Part shown: positions 57,551-64,000 of the stretch, one piece after another
Layout: each line of letters starts with the position of its first letter
Numbering within the stretch: position 1 is the stretch's first letter
NCBI RefSeq assembly: GCF_011682145.1
Contig: NZ_WHJH01000018.1
Coordinates: 1-64,000 of the forward strand
From: Massilia mucilaginosa
GTDB taxonomy: Bacteria; Pseudomonadota; Gammaproteobacteria; Burkholderiales; Burkholderiaceae_D
Direction: 5' to 3'
Length of the DNA stretch: 64,000 nucleotides
Position numbers and translations under genes: made by a program
The notes under the pieces: model-generated
What the model was told of the DNA's origin: nothing
Databases searched by the model: none
The model's input: the letters and a program-made list of their open reading frames with translations, nothing else

Positions 57551-58474
57551 ATGAAACAAGCTCACATCAAACGCGTCCGCGACCTGGTCGACGGCGTGCT
57601 GCTGCTCGACAAACCGGTCGGCCTGTCGTCCAACGACGCGCTGATCAAGGCCAAGCGCGTGCTCAACGCCAAGAAAGCCGGCCACACCGGCACGCTCGAC
57701 CCGTTCGCCACCGGCTTGTTGCCGCTGTGCTTCGGTGAAGCCACCAAATTCTCGCAAGACTTGCTCGAAGCCGACAAGAGCTACGAGACCACGGTTCACC
57801 TTGGCATCACCACCACCACCGGCGACACCGAAGGCGAAGCGATCGACATGCGCGATGTCGACGTGACCCTGGCCCAGATCGAAGCCGTGCTGCCGCGCTT
57901 CCGCGGCCCGATCATGCAGGTGCCGCCCATGTATTCGGCGCTCAAGCGCGACGGCAAGGCTTACTACGAGTACGCGCGCGAAGGCATCACCCTGGAGCGC
58001 GAAGCGCGCCCGGTCACCATCCTCAAGCTGGAACTGATTTCCTTCGAGACGCCGCTGCTGAAGCTGGCGGTTACTTGCAGCAAGGGGACGTATATCCGCG
58101 TGCTGGGCGAAGACATCGGCCACGCGCTCGGTTGCGGCGCGCACCTGATTGAGCTGCGCCGCACCCAGGTCGGCGCCCTGACCGTCGACGGCATGGTCAC
58201 GCTGGAGGCATTGCAGGCGCATGAGGCACCGCTGACCTTGCTGGCCCCGGTCGACGCCTTGCTGTCGAGTTTTCCGGCGGTGCAATTGACCGGGGAACTG
58301 GCAAAACGCTTCCTGCAGGGCCAGCGCCTGGCGCTCGGTAAGGAAGGACTGACTTTGCCGGAAACGCTTGGCAGGGTACGGGTGTATCACGAGACCCGCC
58401 TGCTGGGCACGGCGAATTTGCAGGAATACGCGATCCTGGCGCCCGAGCGCCTGATCGCCGCCGCGCACGCCTGA
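57551..58474 (+). CDS. truB: tRNA pseudouridine(55) synthase TruB
   Basis: Makes pseudouridine at position 55 in tRNA. 307 residues. The catalytic Asp is D50 in GHTGTLDPFATGLLPLC, followed by YETTVHLGITTTTGDTEGE and the RYxx-type VTCSKGTYIRVLGEDIG. C-terminal PUA-like part from about residue 240. The stop is directly followed by the ATG of the next gene. Confidence 0.96.
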   Translation: MKQAHIKRVRDLVDGVLLLDKPVGLSSNDALIKAKRVLNAKKAGHTGTLDPFATGLLPLCFGEATKFSQDLLEADKSYETTVHLGITTTTGDTEGEAIDMRDVDVTLAQIEAVLPRFRGPIMQVPPMYSALKRDGKAYYEYAREGITLEREARPVTILKLELISFETPLLKLAVTCSKGTYIRVLGEDIGHALGCGAHLIELRRTQVGALTVDGMVTLEALQAHEAPLTLLAPVDALLSSFPAVQLTGELAKRFLQGQRLALGKEGLTLPETLGRVRVYHETRLLGTANLQEYAILAPERLIAAAHA

Positions 58475-58981
58475 ATGCCGTTCACGCCTTTTCATTTGGG
58501 ACCCGGTGCGGCCATGAAGGCCATCGGCGGTCGTCATTTCAGCTTCATGGTGTTCGGCGGCGCGCAAGTGCTGATGGACCTGGAACCGCTGGTGCGCATT
58601 TATGCGGGCACGGCGATCCTGCACGGCCCGACCCACAGCGTGCCCGGCGCGCTGCTGGTCGGGGCCGTGGCCGCGCTCACCGGCAAACCGGTCAGCGAAT
58701 TCGTGCTGCGGCGGTCAGGCATCCGCCATCAACCGATCAGCTGGCTCGCCTCGTGCATGGGCGCCTTCCTCGGCACCTTTTCCCACGTTGTGCTGGACGC
58801 CATCATGCACGACGACACGCAGCCATGGTGGCCCTTGTCGAGCGCCAATCCATTCCTGGGCCTGGTGTCGCTGCGTACGCTGCACCTGGCTTGCCTGGCG
58901 GGCGTGGCGTTCTGGCTGGTGGTCGACACCTGGCGCGGGTTCCGGAAGCGCCGCAACGGCACTGCCGACGATCACCAGTGA
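58475..58981 (+). CDS. Membrane-bound hydrolase-like protein (YdjM-like)
   Basis: 168 residues with an N-terminal MPFTPFHLGPGAAMKAI, a His-containing motif typical of predicted membrane-bound metal-dependent hydrolases such as YdjM, then HGPTHSVPGALLVG and FLGTFSHVVLDAIMHDD, the conserved THS and SH..LDAxxHD motifs. Three or four hydrophobic segments. No known substrate. ATG immediately follows the truB stop (TGAATG), so it is coupled to truB. Its 3' end overlaps that of the convergent MipA-like gene by ten bases. Confidence 0.75.
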   Translation: MPFTPFHLGPGAAMKAIGGRHFSFMVFGGAQVLMDLEPLVRIYAGTAILHGPTHSVPGALLVGAVAALTGKPVSEFVLRRSGIRHQPISWLASCMGAFLGTFSHVVLDAIMHDDTQPWWPLSSANPFLGLVSLRTLHLACLAGVAFWLVVDTWRGFRKRRNGTADDHQ

Positions 58982-59757
58982 TAGGTCAGCGCCGTGAACA
59001 CGGCGGCGTTGTGCGGGCTGTCGGTGAGCGGGCTGTCGGCCGCGCTGCCCATCAGGCGCGAGACCGTCACGCCGCTGCCCAGCGAGTATTTTGTGCTCAG
59101 TTCCACATTCCAGCGCAGCGACAGATAGATATCCTTGATCCCGGCCCTGGCCTGGTACGCCTGCCTGCGGCCGCGCGCAGCCTGCTTCGGCGAAATCCCG
59201 AAAATCGATTGCATGTAAGCGTGGTTGACCACGTCCATGCCGACACCGGCGTTAAGCGACTGGTGGGTGCCCAGGCGCAAGCCGTAGTTGCCGCCCAGGT
59301 TCAGGCGCACGCCCTTGCGGTCGTCGCCGCCCCCGTACAGCAGGCTGGAGCGAAAGCCGATGTTGTGCGCCAGCTGGTAACCGGCGAACGCCCCCGCCTC
59401 GATGCCGAAGCGCAGCTTGTCGTTGCGGTCGTCGGCGCGGCGCGAGCGCGTGCCGTAGGTCAGCAGAGGGCCGAACTTGAGCATCGGGTCTTCCGACAGT
59501 TGCATGCCGAGTTCGCCCGGTGCGGCAAAGACGCCGTTGCTCCACTGCGCCGATATGCTCGGCAGCACGATGGCCTTCATCCCGCTGCGGCCCTCGCTGA
59601 CCGGCACCAGCGCCGCAATCAGGCTCAAGTCGATATCGGTGGTGCCTTCCGGCATCTGGGTGGTGGGCGACTGCGCCGCCGCGGGCACGCTGATGGCGGC
59701 CAGCAGGGTAATGGCGGCGGCACTGGCGCGGTAGCGCGCCGGGCTTGGGATGGTCAT
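58972..59757 (-). CDS. MipA/OmpV-family outer-membrane protein
   Basis: 261 residues. Signal peptide (ASAAAITLLAAISVPAAAQ), then beta-barrel-like strands (GPLLTYGTRSRRADDRNDKL, GGNYGLRLGTHQSLNAGVG) and a C-terminal aromatic (ALTYHW). This matches MipA/OmpV, outer-membrane proteins often controlled by two-component systems and linked to cell-wall enzymes. The next genes on the same strand are a response regulator and kinase 22 bases upstream, consistent with local regulation. ATG 59757 is preceded by AGGAAACC. Confidence 0.8.
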   Translation of the reverse strand: MTIPSPARYRASAAAITLLAAISVPAAAQSPTTQMPEGTTDIDLSLIAALVPVSEGRSGMKAIVLPSISAQWSNGVFAAPGELGMQLSEDPMLKFGPLLTYGTRSRRADDRNDKLRFGIEAGAFAGYQLAHNIGFRSSLLYGGGDDRKGVRLNLGGNYGLRLGTHQSLNAGVGMDVVNHAYMQSIFGISPKQAARGRRQAYQARAGIKDIYLSLRWNVELSTKYSLGSGVTVSRLMGSAADSPLTDSPHNAAVFTALTYHW

Positions 59758-59779
59758 GGTTTCCTGTCGGAGTGGGTGG

Positions 59780-60421
59780 TTAAATGTAGCCAAGTTCGAG
59801 TCCGCGCAGCACCGCCCGTACGCGGTCGCGCACCACCAGCTTGGCGAGGATGTTCGAGACGTGATTCTTGATGGTGCCTTCGCTCGGCCCGAGCGCGGTG
59901 CCGATTTCGGCGTTGTTCAAACCGGCCGCCATCAGCGCCAGGATTTCGGTTTCGCGCGCGGTCAGGCGCGCACCGCCTTCGGCTGGCGTGGCCACGCCGC
60001 CGGCCTGTTCGTAGGCGGCGCGGGTGCGCTCGGTCAGACCCGGGCGGAACAGGGTGGCGCCGGCGGCGACCTTGCGGATGCCCTCGGCCAGGCGTTCCAG
60101 CGAAATATCCTTGAGCAGAAAGCCGCGCGCGCCGGCGCGCATGCCGTCGAACAGCGCCTCGTCATCGTCGAAGGTGGTCAGGAGGATGGTCGGCGGCAGT
60201 AAACCCTGCTGGCGGCGCAGCAGCTCGATGCCCGAACACAGCGGCATGCGCACGTCCAGCAGCAGCACATGCGCGTGCGCCTGCGCGATCACGCCCGTGG
60301 CTTCCTCGCCATTGGCCGCTTCGGCCACGACCCGGATGTCGTCGGTCAGGTCGAGCAAGCCGCGAATCCCGCTGCGCACCAGCATCTGGTCGTCCACCAG
60401 CACTACCCGGATCGGACTCAT
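59780..60421 (-). CDS. NarL/FixJ-type response regulator
   Basis: 213 residues. Receiver domain with phosphorylatable D56 (LLLDVRMP), conserved D10/D11 and a Thr in LLTTFDD, then a LuxR-type helix-turn-helix (LTARETEILALMAAGLNNAEIG and EGTIKNHVSNILAKL). Start at 60421 overlaps the stop of the kinase gene upstream by four bases. Probably controls the MipA-like gene downstream on the same strand, among others; this is inferred from order only. Confidence 0.93.
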   Translation of the reverse strand: MSPIRVVLVDDQMLVRSGIRGLLDLTDDIRVVAEAANGEEATGVIAQAHAHVLLLDVRMPLCSGIELLRRQQGLLPPTILLTTFDDDEALFDGMRAGARGFLLKDISLERLAEGIRKVAAGATLFRPGLTERTRAAYEQAGGVATPAEGGARLTARETEILALMAAGLNNAEIGTALGPSEGTIKNHVSNILAKLVVRDRVRAVLRGLELGYI

Positions 60422-61677
60422 GGCGCCGCTCCCGCTGCGGGCAGGCGGATGGCGAGCGCGAAGCCGTGCCGGGAACCGTTGGCGGCGTGCAGGCTGCCGC
60501 CCAGCTGGGCCAGCCGTTCGCGCATGCCGCGCAAGCCATTGCCTTCGGCCGCGCCGCCGCTGCCGCGGCCGTCGTCGGCAATGTCGAGCAGCAGGTCGCC
60601 CTTGGCGTCGCGCCGCAAGGCGACCGTCATGCCGGCCGCGTGCGCGTGGCGAATGGCGTTGCTGATCGCTTCCCGCACCGCGCAGAACAGCGCATGGGCG
60701 AGCGCCGCCGAATCGATGCCGAGCCGCTCGCCGATGCAGAGCGCGATGTGCGGCGCCGGAATGCCGGCGCACAGGGTTTCCAGCGCCAGGCGCATGTCGA
60801 TATCGCATCCGCCGCGTTCGCTGCTGACCAGCAAGCGCACGTCGGCCAGCAGGGTGGCGGCGAGGCTGCTGGCCGTGGCCAGCGAGGGCGGGGCGGCCGC
60901 GCCCGCCTGGCGCTTGGCCAGGTCCAGGTGCAGCTTGAGCGCGGTCAGGTGGTGGCCGGCCATGTCGTGCAGGTCGCGCGCCAGGCGCAGGCGCTCGCTG
61001 GCGCGCACCGCTTCGCCCAGCAGCGCCTGGGTCGCCTGCAGTTCGGCATGCGCCGCGGCCAGCGCCACGCGCGCGCGCCGTTCGCGCAGGGCCACCAGCA
61101 CCAGCGCCGTGACGATGCACATGATCACCGCTTCGGCGGCCGCGAGCGTGCAGGCCATGACAACACGTGCATCGGGCATGCGCTGCGCCACAATCGTCAG
61201 CAAGGCCACGGCCGATGCCAGGAAGATCGCGGCCGCCAGCGACCGCATGGCCTCGCGTAGCGGGAGTGTGCCGAGCTGGGCGGTGAAGACATAAATCAGC
61301 CCCATGTCGCCGATCACGGCCAGGCACAATTGCAGCGCCAGCGCCGCCGGCGCCGCCGGCGAGCGCAGTACGGCGGGCCAGGCCGGTCCGCTGGCGCGCA
61401 GCCAGGCCAGCGCGGCAAAGCCGATGGCGCAGCCGGTCTGCAGAAGGCGCAGCAGCAGGGCGCTCAGTTCGATGCGGTCGGTGCCGGCCACGAGGGCCGA
61501 TGGCGCGCTGGTGAAGCGGGCCGCCACGCTGCGGGCCAGGTAGCCGCCCACGCTACGGAAGTTGTCGGCATCGGGCGTGTAGATCCATAGCAGCGCGCAA
61601 CCCGGTCCCGCCACCAGCAGGCAGGCCAGCGGCCATACGGCACGCGGGAAAAGTCGATCGAATCGGTATGTCATCAT
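60418..61677 (-). CDS. Sensor histidine kinase (HisKA_3 type)
   Basis: 419 residues. About five hydrophobic segments in the first 200 residues (LACLLVAGPGCALLWIY, FLASAVALLTIVAQ, and others) with no large periplasmic sensor domain, so it probably senses a membrane-borne signal. H-box RLRLARDLHDMAGHHLTALKL with H237, and an HATPase domain with REAISNAIRHAHA and IADDGRGSGG...GNGLRGMRERL. It is the partner of the response regulator, with which it overlaps by four bases. Confidence 0.92.
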   Translation of the reverse strand: MMTYRFDRLFPRAVWPLACLLVAGPGCALLWIYTPDADNFRSVGGYLARSVAARFTSAPSALVAGTDRIELSALLLRLLQTGCAIGFAALAWLRASGPAWPAVLRSPAAPAALALQLCLAVIGDMGLIYVFTAQLGTLPLREAMRSLAAAIFLASAVALLTIVAQRMPDARVVMACTLAAAEAVIMCIVTALVLVALRERRARVALAAAHAELQATQALLGEAVRASERLRLARDLHDMAGHHLTALKLHLDLAKRQAGAAAPPSLATASSLAATLLADVRLLVSSERGGCDIDMRLALETLCAGIPAPHIALCIGERLGIDSAALAHALFCAVREAISNAIRHAHAAGMTVALRRDAKGDLLLDIADDGRGSGGAAEGNGLRGMRERLAQLGGSLHAANGSRHGFALAIRLPAAGAAP

Positions 61678-61842
61678 GGCGCCTGTATGCGCCGGAAGCG
61701 CTTGCTGTCAATCCTGCAATTTTACGTGACGGCAGGTGGCGCCGGTCAGTGCCGGAAGTCATGCGCGGTCTCTACCTTCCGGCACATGGCGCGAGCGCGG
61801 CCCTGCACTAGAATGACGCTCCCACTCTCTGTATTGCCGCCG

Positions 61843-62589
61843 ATGAAAACGCTGACGAAATTGCTCTTGCTTGCCGCCTGCCTGCCTGGCGCCGTGCCGC
61901 GCCTTGCGCGCGCCGCCGATACCGACCCCGTTGCCACGGTGGAGATCAACGCGCAGCGCGATCCGGAATGGATCGGCTACCGGCGCGCCTACAAGGCCGC
62001 TGCCTTCTTCGCCCCCTTCGTGCGCACCCGGCCCTTGATCCAAGCGCATCTGCAAGTGCGTCCGCTGCGCCCCGATTTGCCGCTCGACGGCCTGCGCCTG
62101 TCGGTGGCCGGCGCGCGCACCCGCTTCGAGGTGGCGGTCGACGCCATGGGGCGGGCTGTGCTGCCGATGGAAAAACAGGCCTACGAAGATGACGCGGTGA
62201 TCACCCTGAACCGGCAAAAGGGGAGCTACTACTTTAGCGGGCGCTACAGCATCCGCGAGCGCGATGACGGCCTCGACGACGCCAGCCTGCTGCGTGAGGC
62301 TTGCGAGCAATTGCTGGCGGCGCAGCGCGCCTCCGGTTACCGCATGCGCTTGCTGGGCAAGCAGTGCGCCGGGGTGACGATCGTGTATCCGGCAGGGTCA
62401 ACGCCCGAGGTCGCGCTGGAAGCCGGCGCGGATGCGCCGCGCGCGCTCGCGGCGCAGGCCGCGCACCCGTTCGAGGATGGCTCGATGGGCATGTACCAGG
62501 TGGTCACGGTGCGCTTTGCCGACCTGCCGGCCGGCGCCAGGGTGAACGCCGTCACGCGGCCGCTGGCGATTGGCACGGTGTACGAGTGA
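61843..62589 (+). CDS. Exported protein of unknown function
   Basis: 248 residues with a signal peptide (MKTLTKLLLLAACLPGAVPRL, cleavage after about residue 24). The rest shows AYKAAAFFAPFVRTRPLIQAH and a Tyr-containing SGRYSIRERDDGLDDASLL stretch. The pattern reminds me of the DUF2987 type of uncharacterised periplasmic proteins, but I cannot assign it with certainty. The ATG at 61843 was chosen because the signal peptide begins there; upstream in-frame starts lack sense. Divergent from the kinase gene. Confidence 0.65.
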   Translation: MKTLTKLLLLAACLPGAVPRLARAADTDPVATVEINAQRDPEWIGYRRAYKAAAFFAPFVRTRPLIQAHLQVRPLRPDLPLDGLRLSVAGARTRFEVAVDAMGRAVLPMEKQAYEDDAVITLNRQKGSYYFSGRYSIRERDDGLDDASLLREACEQLLAAQRASGYRMRLLGKQCAGVTIVYPAGSTPEVALEAGADAPRALAAQAAHPFEDGSMGMYQVVTVRFADLPAGARVNAVTRPLAIGTVYE

Positions 62590-62630
62590 TGGCCGACCGG
62601 TGCGCTGCTGCCGTGCCGGCCAGCAGGGCA

Positions 62631-63704
62631 TCAGCCGATGGTCTGCACCACGGCCCCGCTGGCATCCCTGATCAGGGTCTTCCGGACCGACCAGGCGAGC
62701 TGCGCCAGGCCCGCCACCTGGTAACTGCCTTCGCGCGGCGCCAGGGTCGAGGTGAAGGCGGCCAGCGTGACGGGGCGCATGAACACGGTCAGCGTCTGGT
62801 CTTCCAGCAGCGCGTCGTCGATGTCGGCAGGCTCGAACACCAGTTGCCAGTCGCTGCCGGCCAGTGCCAGCGAGCCCCCGAACGGCAGCCGCAGGGGGAG
62901 CAGGGTCAGCAGATCGGCAACCTGGCGCGCACCCAGCGTGACCTGGAGCGATGCGCCGCCGCCGCCGCGTGCCAGCTCGGCCACCTGGAGCACATCGGTG
63001 AAGATGTGGCCGGTCGATGAACCGTCGCGCGCCATGCCGGCCGCCACTGCCGCGCCGACATCGGGCAGATCAAGAAGGCTGGCGCGCTCGAGGTCGGTGA
63101 TCCACAGCGGCATGTGCGGCAGCAATGCGTCGAGCAATTTCCTCGGCGCCCAGCGGGTGGCCGCGCGCTCTTCCTCGAGCGTCAGGCCGACCACCTGCAC
63201 GAATGCGACGCGGCCGTTGACGGTTTCGATGGCCGGCAGTTGCGGGTCGCCGGCAAACGCCATCGAGCAGATGCTGGTGGGCGTATCGAGCGCGATCGGA
63301 CCGTTGGCGGTCATCCAGTGACCGTCCTCGAATACATTGCCAGTGCGGAAAATGTAGCGTGCCAGGTTTTGCAGGAAATCGAAAGCCCATGACGGCGCTT
63401 CGGTCTCGCCCGGCAGCGCGCGCAGGCGGAACGTCAGTTCCAGGCCATAGCCGCTGTGGTCCGGGTCCTCGGACTGTTTGCCGTACAGTTCGGACAGGCC
63501 GTAGGTGACGTAATGCCAGTGCGGCCATCCCTGCGTGCTGTGGTAGACGCTGATGCCGTCGAGCGGATCGCCGCCGCCCAGGAACGCCGGCCGCACCGGC
63601 GCCGCGTGGCGCGGCTGCTGGCCGGGATACAGCTGCGCCAGGCTGGTGCTGATGGCATCCCAGCCGCCGGTGTCGCTATCGCTGTCCGCTTGATCGCTCA
63701 TCAT
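62631..63704 (-). CDS. SUFU (suppressor of fused) domain protein
   Basis: 357 residues. The N-terminal two thirds match bacterial SUFU proteins: GGGDPLDGISVYHSTQGWPHWHYVT, then GLSELYGKQSEDPDHSGYGLE and AFDFLQNLARYIF. Bacterial SUFU-family proteins often act as immunity proteins for polymorphic toxins. Here it is followed by a further 130-residue region with VLGARQVADLLTLLPLRLP-type features. No toxin gene is next to it. Start at 63704 or the next codon; the ribosome binding site is weak. Confidence 0.8.
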   Translation of the reverse strand: MMSDQADSDSDTGGWDAISTSLAQLYPGQQPRHAAPVRPAFLGGGDPLDGISVYHSTQGWPHWHYVTYGLSELYGKQSEDPDHSGYGLELTFRLRALPGETEAPSWAFDFLQNLARYIFRTGNVFEDGHWMTANGPIALDTPTSICSMAFAGDPQLPAIETVNGRVAFVQVVGLTLEEERAATRWAPRKLLDALLPHMPLWITDLERASLLDLPDVGAAVAAGMARDGSSTGHIFTDVLQVAELARGGGGASLQVTLGARQVADLLTLLPLRLPFGGSLALAGSDWQLVFEPADIDDALLEDQTLTVFMRPVTLAAFTSTLAPREGSYQVAGLAQLAWSVRKTLIRDASGAVVQTIG

Positions 63705-63974
63705 GATTCCATTTTGTAAAGGTAGGCGATTATGCTGCGCCGGGGCGGGTGTGGCAATCGCGGCGCTTGTCATGCCGCGGACACGCAAAGACGTCACAAT
63801 TGCAACGGGCCGGTGCATGTCTGTGGTGAAAAAAGCAGCAAGCCATTGAAATTGCAGGGCTTTTCAAATTGGTGGTGCGCAATACGCCACTTTAGCGTGC
63901 TATACTAGTCGGTTCCTGATTTAAGCAGCACCGTACACCTTCGTACACCACGTACATTTCCGTTCCTTACGACC

Positions 63975-64000
63975 ATGTCAAATTCAAAACGCGCAATTCG
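63975..64000 (+). CDS. Possible gene start at the window edge
   Basis: An ATG followed by SNSKRAI; the rest lies outside. Upstream, a −10-like TATACT is at 63901-63906 and the short direct repeats CGTACACC at 63932-63939, 63942-63949 and CGTACA at 63951-63956 lie between it and the ATG, in the expected leader. No strong ribosome binding site. Not identifiable. Confidence 0.35.

Overview
The window looks like a chromosomal segment of a betaproteobacterium of the Oxalobacteraceae (Massilia, Duganella, Telluria or Janthinobacterium type). The grounds are high G+C, the Burkholderiales-style order scpB-rluB-rimP-nusA-infB-rbfA-truB, glnE beside a YhdP/AsmA-like giant protein, a nitrilase and tldD, and five large TonB-dependent receptors of the VEITGSSI type. 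The assignment rests on gene content only.

Positions 1-7060 are an accessory graveyard. They hold the left end of an IS66-type element, three diverged copies of a cassette (terminator plus the tail of an XRE regulator), a small low-GC Cys-rich ORF, and a headless, frameshifted RHS gene carrying a DUF4214-like segment. A 2.46-kb IS66 element interrupts the RHS gene, and its own tnpC is broken by an 88-bp palindromic insert. Fragments of an IS630-type, an IS4/IS5-superfamily and a second IS66-type transposase follow. This is the footprint of a decayed polymorphic-toxin locus reworked by nested insertions.

Positions 7061-18351 carry a fatty-acid desaturase and a PhnD-like binding protein, then conserved genes: glnE, a YhdP-like protein, a nitrilase-superfamily amidase and tldD. 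Positions 18472-29071 hold two tandem TonB receptors on the minus strand with FNR-like boxes upstream, then aroG with a Phe/Tyr-rich leader peptide and attenuator, and a third TonB receptor.

Positions 29208-33937 are the best candidate for an undescribed system. They contain ispH, two small unrecognised beta-rich proteins, a short-chain prenyl diphosphate synthase and a convergent geranylgeranyl-reductase-family flavoprotein. A perfect FNR box (TTGATCTGTATCAA) precedes ispH. This would make a saturated or partly reduced prenyl product under low oxygen, with two non-enzymatic partners of unknown role.

Positions 34150-41535 hold an MqsRA-like toxin-antitoxin pair, two more TonB receptors that repeat the type order of the earlier pair, and a TerB-like protein. 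Positions 41959-47859 hold a peptide-type ABC importer without a binding protein, a DedA-rhodanese fusion and glucokinase. A patch of inverted repeats follows. Positions 48265-58474 are the scpB-rluB genes and the rimP-nusA-infB-rbfA-truB translation/transcription operon; rimP has a TTG start and a leader with an intrinsic terminator.

The right end has a membrane protein, a MipA/OmpV-like outer-membrane protein, a NarL-type two-component pair, an exported protein of unknown function and a SUFU-domain protein. No rRNA, tRNA or CRISPR array was seen.
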